Assembly: GCA_964553325.1 (NCBI GenBank)
Contig: CAZKKI010000049.1
Location: 1-48,293, forward strand
Length of the DNA stretch: 48,293 nucleotides
Direction: 5' to 3'
Source: BMS3ABIN04 sp964553325
GTDB lineage: Bacteria; Bacteroidota; Ignavibacteria; Ignavibacteriales; Melioribacteraceae
Numbering within the stretch: the first letter of the stretch is position 1; each line of letters opens with the position of its first letter. A program made the translations under genes and the position numbers. The notes under the pieces were generated by a model. That model ran no database searches, was not told where the DNA came from, and worked only from the letters and a program-made list of their open reading frames with translations. Shown one piece after another: positions 24,949 to 32,946 of the stretch.

Positions 24949-27180
24949 TTATTTCAGCATAATCAACTTTTGAATATAATTTTGACTTTTTGTTGACAGT
25001 TTAAAAAAGTACACACCACTACCAACTTCCTTGTTTTGTGCATCCTTGCCGTTCCATACCAAGCGATTATTTTTTAACTCGCCTTTGTTAAAAACTTTTA
25101 TTTTTTTACCATTAATATTATAAATTGATGCGGTTGTAATTTCTTCGTTTAAATTCGGAATAATCAGATTAACAAATCCGTTAAACGGGTTCGGATAAAC
25201 TTTTATTTTAAAATTATTTTTGTTTTCGTAGCCGTTTTTTTGTATAGAAGTTAAAGTTAAGGAATACTCATAGCTCATTTCGGTGTAATTATCCGGTGCA
25301 TAATCGTCATTGGAATTATCATCATTATCGTTAACATTAAAAACAACGCCGATTGTTCTGTTGTCTGTTATATCCAGTTGAGCATAGCTTACCGATAATT
25401 CCATTCTGGAATTATCCGATTCGCCTAACGCGTAAACGGTTTCGCCGATATAGTTCCACTGCCATTCTCCCGCGGTTCCGGTATATTTCCATAGACTGGT
25501 GTTCTCAATCATAAAATCAAATCCGCCGTAACTGCCGCCGCTATGAAATCCCGTTGAGGTATCATTATCAACATCGATAAAGACATGATAAAAGTATTGT
25601 TGCAAAATATCTCCATCCATTTTATAGCTAAAGAATAATTCATTCCCGGCTGAAGTAACCCATACATCAGTAATATCCACATTTGGATTTAATGCGTCGC
25701 CGGAGTTTTCATCCAACGGCGGCAAATCCAATTTGTACGAATCTCTCCAATCGTCAAAGTTGCCGTCGATTATAATTCCGCTACCGCTATCGGGTAATTC
25801 TTCGGTGCCTGCAAATAACTCAAAGTAATTCGAACCGTTATAATTGTTACCGTATGCATTTTTACTTATTATAAGTGAATGTAAAAAGCTATTGTACCCC
25901 GTTGAATCTTCCCAAACGTTATTGTTTGCTAATCGTATTGCATAGTCCGCTCTATCATGCAAAGACTTGACAGTATCGGGAAGAAATAAGAATACTTCGT
26001 ATTCGCCTTCCGGCATGGTGCTCTTTACTCCTCCCGATATACTAACATTCACTGTATCTCCTGAGAACCAAAGCCGGGGATCAACATCGGTTACCAATTT
26101 GTATTTTGCTTTGGTTGCTTTATTTCTGAGTATTATTTCCAAACCTCTGGGGTTATAAGGACTCGCAAAGCCTATATTATAAATATTGAAATCAATCAAA
26201 AATTCTCCACCGGGCTTAACGCTATCGACAATTGTTGCGTCCAACAACGAAAATCTATAACCAAGCTTTCTTTTTATTTCGTCCATGCAACCGGAGTTAA
26301 TCCATCCCTGAAGAACATCGGGATGATAATCTTTGTTCAGAATTGACCAGTGCATTCTATTTAAATCCGTCAATGCATTTGCGCAACCGGAATATTCGCT
26401 AGGGCTGCAAGTCTCGCCGCCTTGGGGAACAAAGCGGTTATCGAGGTTCAAGTAATTTTTATCTCCTTCGATATCGTCATCCAAATATGTTCCATAATCC
26501 GTTGCGCTTGCCAAAAAGCAATCGTTATGCGCACCTGTTCTTGATTTTTTTGATCCGTTAAAAGCTTCCGTCAAAGAAATCGGATTGGAATCATTGAAAA
26601 TTTTACGTTTATAATCCGGGGTTCGAACCACTACGCATCGTTCTTGGGGTAATGCATCGAGAAGGGCAAATAATACAGTTCGTCTATCATTTGTATTATT
26701 TAAGTTATGAGTCGAATAATACCATTCTCCCCAAGCGCCAATAAATCCCGCTTCAAGATATGCAATAACATCGTAATGACTTTCCAAAATAGGTTTTAAT
26801 TGATTAATATGTATTAAAATAGTATCAAGTGCGGCATCTTCACCATTGATATTATCCGTATACGAAAATCTCATTACTAATTTAACACCACCGTTACGTG
26901 CATTTATTAAATCATTCTCAACCGTTGTTAAGAAGCTTACGGAAAGTTCGGTATCTCTGAATTGAGGTATTGTATAAATACGATGAATCACACTTATGTT
27001 TTGCGATTTTACATTATTTATAAAACTTTGTGTAATCGGTGAATAAGTATCCGCGGAAAATCCTCTTTCGGGATTACGGAAAATTGCATTTGTAGGCGAG
27101 TATTGAATTGTTGTCTTTTGTTGAGAATACAACAAAATCGAGTTAATAACTATCATTAATATAATTAAAGGTATATTCAT
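24949..27180 (-). CDS. T9SS-secreted DUF4874/DUF4832 TIM-barrel-like protein with CBM9-like domain
   Basis: A 743-residue secreted protein. The signal peptide is about 1-19. Residues 30-340 match the DUF4874-DUF4832 pattern: IFRNPERGFSADTYSP at 33-48, HRIYTIPQFRD, LVMRFSYTDN, then EAGFIGAWGEWYYSTHN (143-159) and VVRTPDYKR. The alternating strand-helix layout with acidic residues at strand ends resembles a glycosidase-type (beta/alpha)8 barrel; E143 and E152 are candidate catalytic residues. An Ig-like domain (about 345-440), a CBM9-like domain from IIIDGNFDDWRDSY (about 470-640) and a T9SS tail (VYPNPFNGFVN, about 660 on) follow. No reaction is assigned to these DUFs here; in this operon an endo-acting glycosidase for the GalNAc-containing polymer is a reasonable hypothesis. 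Confidence 0.85.
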   Translation of the reverse strand: MNIPLIILMIVINSILLYSQQKTTIQYSPTNAIFRNPERGFSADTYSPITQSFINNVKSQNISVIHRIYTIPQFRDTELSVSFLTTVENDLINARNGGVKLVMRFSYTDNINGEDAALDTILIHINQLKPILESHYDVIAYLEAGFIGAWGEWYYSTHNLNNTNDRRTVLFALLDALPQERCVVVRTPDYKRKIFNDSNPISLTEAFNGSKKSRTGAHNDCFLASATDYGTYLDDDIEGDKNYLNLDNRFVPQGGETCSPSEYSGCANALTDLNRMHWSILNKDYHPDVLQGWINSGCMDEIKRKLGYRFSLLDATIVDSVKPGGEFLIDFNIYNIGFASPYNPRGLEIILRNKATKAKYKLVTDVDPRLWFSGDTVNVSISGGVKSTMPEGEYEVFLFLPDTVKSLHDRADYAIRLANNNVWEDSTGYNSFLHSLIISKNAYGNNYNGSNYFELFAGTEELPDSGSGIIIDGNFDDWRDSYKLDLPPLDENSGDALNPNVDITDVWVTSAGNELFFSYKMDGDILQQYFYHVFIDVDNDTSTGFHSGGSYGGFDFMIENTSLWKYTGTAGEWQWNYIGETVYALGESDNSRMELSVSYAQLDITDNRTIGVVFNVNDNDDNSNDDYAPDNYTEMSYEYSLTLTSIQKNGYENKNNFKIKVYPNPFNGFVNLIIPNLNEEITTASIYNINGKKIKVFNKGELKNNRLVWNGKDAQNKEVGSGVYFFKLSTKSQNYIQKLIMLK

Positions 27181-27181
27181 T

Positions 27182-28963
27182 TTATTTCAGATAAATAATT
27201 TTTTTGTATTTTGTTTTTCGATCGACTTTTAACGATACAAAGTAAACCCCGCTTGGTACAGATTGACCGTTTAAGGATTTCCCTTTCCAAAAAAAAACAT
27301 ACTTTTTTTTACTAACCGTCCCATCAAATAATTTTGCTACCACTTCACCGTTTAAGTTATAAATTTTAAGCGACGCTTTTTTGCCCAAAAAATTTTGAGC
27401 CATAGAAAACCCAATATTTACCGAAGGATTGAAAGGATTTGGAAAGGGGTTGTACAACTCAAATTCTTTGGGAACAGACAAATTATTTTCACCGATTCCT
27501 GTCGGGGCTCCGTACTCAACAGCTCCAATATCTATGGAAGCTCCCGCCACTCTTTCGGCACCGAAATAATCGTGCATTCCCACAATACTCGAATCCAAAT
27601 TCTCCCCGCTATCAATTGCCGGTGAATTCTCAGACAAAGCCGGGTTGTTATTTCCCACGTCCACAAGCATCGGGTTTCCTATTATCGAATTTGTATCGTT
27701 TCCCGAATTGTTTTTATACGCAGTAAAGTCATTAAACTGAGAACCTTTCCAAACCCAAACTTTATTTCCTTCCGAATAAAAAAGATTGTGATCAATATGA
27801 AAATCCGCGCCCGTGGAATTGTAATAATCGATCAACGGAACATTTGATTGGGAATAAATAATATTATTTTTAATCGTATTGTTCGAGCAATAATATTGTA
27901 TATAAATTTCTCCGCCCCAATCAAAATCAGTATGTCTGTTTTTGTACAAAGTATTATTAACAATTATGCAATCGTATGTTTGTCCGCGTTGAGAATTGTA
28001 TCCTCCAATCGCAATGCCGATAGCATGATTATTTCTAATCAAATTATTTCTTAGGATAATTCCACTTGTAAATCCGTTGGAATGTTCGCTGGCAAGTTCA
28101 ACACCAATATTGCAGTTGTAAACAAGATTTTTTTCAATAATAATATCTTTACCACCGTCAACGTAAATACCGTCGGCACTTCCATCGCCTTCGTAGGAAG
28201 GATTAGTTCTGCTATCAATATTATAGGCAATATTTCCCGTAACCAATCCGTTCCTTGCTTGATCTAAATTCGGATCCGAGCAAGTTCCTTCGAAACCAAT
28301 AAAATCAAACGCTATGTTGTTATTATCATGCACAATATTATTTGCAACTATAAAATTCTCCACATTGCCATTAAGGACAACCGATTCACTCCACGCTAAT
28401 TTACAATGATGAACTTCATTTCCTTCAATTAGAATATTGTTGATGGAAACAGAAGGGCTTGTACCGTAAACCGCAATACCGTGTGCACCGCCATCTTTAT
28501 GGTTGTGTTCAATATGATGTATATCGTTATTCTTAATTTCTATATGGTGCGAGTTGCCTCTGACCCAAATGCCGGCCGGAAACTTGTCGGTATTGGATGT
28601 TATCATATTCCGGATTTCAAAACCTTCAATACGTATGTAACTTTTGTTTATTATTTTAACAATCCCAACTATCCAATCCGTACCGGTCGATATGCCCGTT
28701 GCATCTATAACTGGTTTTTCTCCGGGATATGCCATTAATGTAATATAACCGTCGTTTTCATTTCCACTTCTAATAAACCTCACTAACTCGTAATAAGGTT
28801 GATTTTTCTGATGAACTAAAATTGTATCGCCCGCATGTGCGGCACTTACGGCATCTTTTATTTTATCGTAGTCGTACCCGCTTTCGCCGACCGTTATAAT
28901 GCCCGCATAATTCACAATGTTTACAAAAGCAATAAATGTTATTATTTTCAGCAACGTTCTCAT
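27182..28963 (-). CDS. T9SS-secreted right-handed parallel beta-helix protein
   Basis: A 593-residue secreted protein. The signal peptide is residues 1-19. The N-cap ITVGESGYDYDKIKDAVSAAHAGDTILV is typical of pectate-lyase-like beta-helices. Repeating coils such as IEIKNNDIHHIEH, ILIEGNEVHHC, FIVANNIVHDNNN, IIIEKNLVYNC, IILRNNLIRNNH and IIVNNTLYKNRH run to about 420. PAIDSGENLDSSIVGMHDYFGAERVAG ... DIGAVEYGA is the common C-terminal closure. The tail PFPNPFNPSVNIGFS starts near 510. The family includes polysaccharide lyases, glycosidases and epimerases; the catalytic type cannot be told. It is the first secreted gene after the cytoplasmic catabolic genes, and its ATG overlaps the KbaY stop by four bases, which ties both halves of the operon together. 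Confidence 0.87.
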   Translation of the reverse strand: MRTLLKIITFIAFVNIVNYAGIITVGESGYDYDKIKDAVSAAHAGDTILVHQKNQPYYELVRFIRSGNENDGYITLMAYPGEKPVIDATGISTGTDWIVGIVKIINKSYIRIEGFEIRNMITSNTDKFPAGIWVRGNSHHIEIKNNDIHHIEHNHKDGGAHGIAVYGTSPSVSINNILIEGNEVHHCKLAWSESVVLNGNVENFIVANNIVHDNNNIAFDFIGFEGTCSDPNLDQARNGLVTGNIAYNIDSRTNPSYEGDGSADGIYVDGGKDIIIEKNLVYNCNIGVELASEHSNGFTSGIILRNNLIRNNHAIGIAIGGYNSQRGQTYDCIIVNNTLYKNRHTDFDWGGEIYIQYYCSNNTIKNNIIYSQSNVPLIDYYNSTGADFHIDHNLFYSEGNKVWVWKGSQFNDFTAYKNNSGNDTNSIIGNPMLVDVGNNNPALSENSPAIDSGENLDSSIVGMHDYFGAERVAGASIDIGAVEYGAPTGIGENNLSVPKEFELYNPFPNPFNPSVNIGFSMAQNFLGKKASLKIYNLNGEVVAKLFDGTVSKKKYVFFWKGKSLNGQSVPSGVYFVSLKVDRKTKYKKIIYLK

Positions 28964-29796
28964 ATTAGTTGGGTTTCCTTTACTAAACTGATTTTAGATT
29001 TTGCCAGCTCTTTTACTTGTTCTATTGCGCCGGGGAAAATTTTACGTAAATCAATTTCATCGTTCAGTGAAACGGATTTGCGAATCGAGCGCATAAATAC
29101 ATTTTTAAATTCCGTCGCAACATTAATTTTATTTATTCCAAACGAAACCGCTTTTCTTATATCATTATCCGGAATTCCCGACGAACCGTGCAACACAAGA
29201 ATTGTTTCCGGTATTGCTTTTCTGATTTCCACCAGTCGTTCAAAATTTAATTTCGGCTTTTCTCTGTAAAAACCATGGGCGGTTCCAACCGCAATTGCAA
29301 GAGCATCAACACCCGTGGCTTCTATAAAAAGTTTTGCCTCTCGGCTTTTCGTATAACCATCTTCCATACTTTGTTTTTGACCGAGTTTAGGAATATATCC
29401 TAATTCCGCTTCAACGGGAACATTATATTTTTTTGCCAGTTCAACAACACCAACCGTAAGCTCAATATTTTTTTCAAAAGCTAATTCGCTTCCATCAATC
29501 ATCACCGAATCGAACCCGGCATCCAAACATTTTTCAACTAATTCAATTGAATTTCCATGATCCAAGTGCAGCCAACCAACAACGCCATAATCTTCTAATG
29601 CCGATTTTGCCAAACCAACAGCCGTTCGCAATCCTATGTAATCGATGGAACCTTGAGATAACTGAAGAATAATTTGGGAATCCGTTTCAGCAGCCGCCAG
29701 CAATAAGCCTTTCAAGGTTTCAAGATTATAAAAATTTGCCGCGATAATTGCCGAGTTGTTTTTTAACAGCTCTTTATATTTAATTTTTAGATTCAT
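28960..29796 (-). CDS. kbaY: Class II tagatose-1,6-bisphosphate aldolase, catalytic subunit
   Basis: A 278-residue Zn-dependent class II aldolase of the GatY/KbaY type, splitting D-tagatose 1,6-bisphosphate into dihydroxyacetone phosphate and glyceraldehyde 3-phosphate. Visible residues are the catalytic LHLDHGNS block (LDH with the Asp and first Zn ligand, near residue 80), VEAELGYI, the second Zn ligand in VGTAHGFYREKP, the third in LVLHGSSGIPD, and the phosphate loop INVATE. The start is placed at ATG 29796 with GAGA upstream; an ATG at 29811 would add five residues. It overlaps the PfkB gene end by 17 bases. Paired with the KbaZ-like subunit upstream, it marks the galactosamine/tagatose route. 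Fructose-bisphosphate aldolase is the alternative, but context favours tagatose. Confidence 0.87.
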   Translation of the reverse strand: MNLKIKYKELLKNNSAIIAANFYNLETLKGLLLAAAETDSQIILQLSQGSIDYIGLRTAVGLAKSALEDYGVVGWLHLDHGNSIELVEKCLDAGFDSVMIDGSELAFEKNIELTVGVVELAKKYNVPVEAELGYIPKLGQKQSMEDGYTKSREAKLFIEATGVDALAIAVGTAHGFYREKPKLNFERLVEIRKAIPETILVLHGSSGIPDNDIRKAVSFGINKINVATEFKNVFMRSIRKSVSLNDEIDLRKIFPGAIEQVKELAKSKISLVKETQLI

Positions 29797-30754
29797 AAGT
29801 CTCTTCTTCATATCCGAATTTTTCTTTTGCCGTTTTCATTACGCTCTCGTAATTCTTAAAAGCATTAGTCCCTCCGGCTGCCGTTGTATTAATCGCTCCC
29901 ATCAAATTTCCGAAAGTCTGACAATTCCTAATTCCTTCTCCTTGAATGAATTTATATATAAAACCGGCATCGAAACTATCCCCCGCTCCAATTGCATCGA
30001 TAACTTTTTCATTTAAAAAAGCGGGTATTTTTGTGATTTTGTTTTCTTGATAAGAAACAGAACCTTTGTTGCCTAATTTTACAACTATTGTTTTTCCAAA
30101 ATCTTTAAGCGATTCTAATGCATCGTCAATATTTTGTTTTCCCGTTAAATATTTTATCTCCTCCTCGTTCGGCAAAAACACATCGACGTACGGCAACAGG
30201 CTTTCCAAATCCAAATTCCATTTTTCTTCCGGATCCCATTGCGGATCCAATGAAGTCGTCAAACCGTTTTGTTTTGCCAACCGGAAAATTTCCGTTATAT
30301 TCTTTTTAATTTCCGGTTGTAAAAACACCGAAGAAACATGTAAATGTTTGGCCACCCGAAAATGTTCCGTTTTAATATCGCTTAGATTTAAATGCTCCAT
30401 TGCTCCGGGATGGGTTACCATTGCTCTGTTTTCATTAAAGTTTAGTACAATCGTGGCGCCTGTTTTTAATTTACTGTCAATTTCTATAAAACCGGTAAAC
30501 ACATTCTTATCGTTTAAACTTTCGAGAACCAACTTTCCGAAGACATCTTTCCCAATCTTTCCGATAAACCCTACCTTTGCGCCGAGCGAGCTTAAATTAC
30601 TTGCAAATATTGCGGATGAACTGCCAAGCACCAAATCCATTTTACCGGCTAACTTTTCCTTACCGATTTCAGGAAAAGATTCAAGTCCGTTTAATATTAA
30701 ATCAACATTTAACTCGCCGATTACAATCACATCATATTGTTTATTTTTGTTCAC
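29780..30754 (-). CDS. PfkB-family sugar kinase (candidate tagatose-6-phosphate kinase)
   Basis: A 324-residue ribokinase-fold kinase. VIVIGELNVDLILNG opens the fold, GSSSAIFASNLSSLGAKVGFIGKIGKD is the substrate-lid region, NEEEIKYLTG the middle motif, and DAIGAGDSFDAGFIYKF holds the anion hole and catalytic Asp. The GTG at 30754, with GGGAG about nine bases upstream and one base after the transporter stop, fits the operon better than an ATG at 30790 that would overlap by 35 bases. In the Aga/Gat routes a kinase makes tagatose 1,6-bisphosphate from tagatose 6-phosphate, which this gene would supply for KbaY/KbaZ. GalNAc or fructose kinase activity cannot be ruled out from sequence. Confidence 0.85.
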   Translation of the reverse strand: MNKNKQYDVIVIGELNVDLILNGLESFPEIGKEKLAGKMDLVLGSSSAIFASNLSSLGAKVGFIGKIGKDVFGKLVLESLNDKNVFTGFIEIDSKLKTGATIVLNFNENRAMVTHPGAMEHLNLSDIKTEHFRVAKHLHVSSVFLQPEIKKNITEIFRLAKQNGLTTSLDPQWDPEEKWNLDLESLLPYVDVFLPNEEEIKYLTGKQNIDDALESLKDFGKTIVVKLGNKGSVSYQENKITKIPAFLNEKVIDAIGAGDSFDAGFIYKFIQGEGIRNCQTFGNLMGAINTTAAGGTNAFKNYESVMKTAKEKFGYEEETYESKN

Positions 30755-30755
30755 C

Positions 30756-31658
30756 TCAATTTTCTCCCAAAACCTCTTGGGGTTCTTCATCTTCTTCTAT
30801 TGCCAAAAGAAATGTAGCGATTATTGCCAGCACAATACCGGTAATAGTAATAGAATGAGGGAAAACCCTATAGAGAATTAATGAAATTACAACCGTTATA
30901 ATAGGGGCAACGGCGTTAACCAAAGGGCTTACAACAATTGCTTTGCCGTATCTAAAAGCGAAAACCAATGTTAAAGCACCGATTGAATTCAATAATTGGA
31001 TTGCGAAAGTAAGATATGGTCCGTTCCAACCCCAGTTAATATTTTGATTGAAGTCGGTCATCAATAAAGCAAACGGAATTAATAAAATTCCGGTAATCGT
31101 CATGTAGAAAAAAATACTTTCGGCTTTCATAGTTTCATTTGCAAATTTCATAACAAAAGCTTGAAATCCCCACGCCAAGAAAACAATAAGCGCTAAAATA
31201 ACCCATAAAATTCCACTTGAATTCGCATCATTACCGGAAGAATACGATAATAACGGAATAGCCACTAACGCCAGAATAATTCCAACCCAACTTCTGAAAT
31301 TTGCTTTTTCTTTTAAAAAGATTAACGATAACAATATTGTAATTACCGGGGAAAGCGAAATGAAAGGGAACACTAAATAAGCCGGACCCGTTCTCAATGC
31401 TTGGAACAATACCACTTGTCCGCCGGCACCCGTAAAACCAATGATTAAACCTAAAATTATTGATTTTTTATCTTTTTCTATTTCAAAATTTATTTTTTTA
31501 AGAACCACGTAGGCGGGAACCAACATTGTAATCGCCCAAACGCAGTAACCAAGGGTTGCCGGGAAACCCGATTTTTCGGGAATTTCTATGATTGCGCCCC
31601 AAAGCCCCCAGAAAAATGTTGTAATTAATGCATAAACCAGCCAATGTTTACTTTTCAA
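30756..31658 (-). CDS. EamA/DMT-superfamily transporter
   Basis: A 300-residue inner-membrane protein with about ten hydrophobic segments and two related EamA halves. The first half runs from WLVYALITTFFWGLWGAII and contains GPAYLVFPFISLSPVITILLS; the second begins near ILWVILALIVFLAWGFQAF and has LNSIGALTLVFAFRYGKAIVVSPLVNAVAPIITV. The start codon is TTG at 31658, supported by a strong GGAGG seven bases upstream and by three-base spacing from the KbaZ stop. Family members carry sugars, amino acids and metabolites, some as drug/metabolite exporters. Inside the GalNAc catabolic operon it may import a hexosamine or export a by-product such as acetate or an amino sugar. The substrate is unknown. 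Confidence 0.87.
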   Translation of the reverse strand: MKSKHWLVYALITTFFWGLWGAIIEIPEKSGFPATLGYCVWAITMLVPAYVVLKKINFEIEKDKKSIILGLIIGFTGAGGQVVLFQALRTGPAYLVFPFISLSPVITILLSLIFLKEKANFRSWVGIILALVAIPLLSYSSGNDANSSGILWVILALIVFLAWGFQAFVMKFANETMKAESIFFYMTITGILLIPFALLMTDFNQNINWGWNGPYLTFAIQLLNSIGALTLVFAFRYGKAIVVSPLVNAVAPIITVVISLILYRVFPHSITITGIVLAIIATFLLAIEEDEEPQEVLGEN

Positions 31659-31660
31659 GA

Positions 31661-32944
31661 TTATCCTCCCGTTGCAACATGATAAACCGAAAGAACTTCA
31701 AATATTTTACTATTTATTAAATCCACCGGATTTTTAGTGATTTTCTCGCTTCTTAACTCAGCATATTGATTCGGTAAAAATTGACTTATCAGCGTGTCGG
31801 GGATTTCAACGGAATTAAGGTTATTCAACAGTTTTTGAACGGATTTTTGTACCGTTGAATTCGACCAATAATATCTAATTCTATCGCTGTAACTAAAATG
31901 TTTTGCTATTTCAATTTCGTCTTCATTTCCTTTGTAATGTTCTTTCCAATAACGAGGATTAGCACTCATCTCCTTATCTAAAGTACTTATTAAATCGGAT
32001 AATACAAAATCTTTCCTGTATTTCAACAATTCGGTTTCAATAAACGATAATGCAAACAAAGCTTCGCGCAAAGCAAAAGTAAGCCACGGTCCTACTTTCA
32101 ATATTACGAAATGGTCTTCCACCATTTTTCGTAAATCTTCGGGTTTCTGATAATCCGTTGAATGTGCTTCGAAAAATATATTTTCATATTGTTCTATTTT
32201 GGATATTAATTCTCTGTTTCTTTCTCGAGAATATTGCAATATTTTAGTATCCGAAAATTCCACACCAGGTTGAACGACAACCGCAACAACTCTATTCCAC
32301 GCATCTTCCAAACCTTTTGAATAAAAAGCTTTCTTAGTCAGTTCGATTGTTTGTTCCAATCCCTCGGCAGTAGTTGTTTCAATAATTTCTTCATTATCAA
32401 AAGCACCGCCCGGAACCGGGACATCGGTACCGATAATATAAACCGGCTTTTGTTCGGAGCTATAATTCATTTCCGCAATTTCGCATAGTTCCGCAGCCCT
32501 TAGAGTCGCAACTTCCGGGGGTAATTTCCCGTTTATCGGTTCATCCCCATCCAAAATAAAACTGGTATCCAAATGAAATTTTTCGTAACCGGCATTAGCA
32601 TAAGCTTTGATTTGTTCTTTTGCATTAAGCATAGCAACATTAGCATCTAATTTTTTCCATACGTTCGGACCTAAATGATCGCCTCCCAAAACAATTTCAT
32701 TTGTAGGAAAATCAACTTCGGTTGCAATTGAAAAAACATAATTTTTAAACATCTCGGGTGTCATCCCCGTATATCCACCGAATTGGTCCACTTGGTTAGA
32801 AGTAGATTCGATTAAAAGACTATATTTTCTTTCTTTTGCGTGTATCATCGCTGCTCTTATAACAAATTCATTGGCGGAACAAATCGAAGTTATTCCAACT
32901 TTTTCTCCTGTTTGAAGTCTTTTTATTAAATTCCGAAATAGCAT
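31661..32944 (-). CDS. kbaZ: Tagatose-1,6-bisphosphate aldolase accessory subunit (KbaZ/GatZ)
   Basis: A 427-residue class II aldolase partner, close in length to E. coli KbaZ (426). Near-identical family blocks are SLLIESTSNQVDQFGGYTGM, EIVLGGDHLGPNVWKKL, AGYEKFHLDTSF, VYIIGTDVPVPGGA, EAHSTDYQKPEDLRKMVEDH and KVGPWLTFALREALFAL. It is needed for full activity and stability of the KbaY/GatY subunit and has no independent aldolase chemistry in the known systems. The ATG at 32944 starts two bases past the AgaS stop; a TTG at 32950 would overlap it. This gene is the most specific marker for the tagatose-bisphosphate route, because fructose catabolism does not use it. Confidence 0.92.
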   Translation of the reverse strand: MLFRNLIKRLQTGEKVGITSICSANEFVIRAAMIHAKERKYSLLIESTSNQVDQFGGYTGMTPEMFKNYVFSIATEVDFPTNEIVLGGDHLGPNVWKKLDANVAMLNAKEQIKAYANAGYEKFHLDTSFILDGDEPINGKLPPEVATLRAAELCEIAEMNYSSEQKPVYIIGTDVPVPGGAFDNEEIIETTTAEGLEQTIELTKKAFYSKGLEDAWNRVVAVVVQPGVEFSDTKILQYSRERNRELISKIEQYENIFFEAHSTDYQKPEDLRKMVEDHFVILKVGPWLTFALREALFALSFIETELLKYRKDFVLSDLISTLDKEMSANPRYWKEHYKGNEDEIEIAKHFSYSDRIRYYWSNSTVQKSVQKLLNNLNSVEIPDTLISQFLPNQYAELRSEKITKNPVDLINSKIFEVLSVYHVATGG

Positions 32945-32946
32945 AA

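Noticed and set aside
8554..28963. Repeated 3' ends with a NYPNPFNP-encoding stretch as a DNA repeat or mobile element
   Set aside because: The similarity follows the protein T9SS sorting domain, with divergent codons and no inverted repeats or target duplications.
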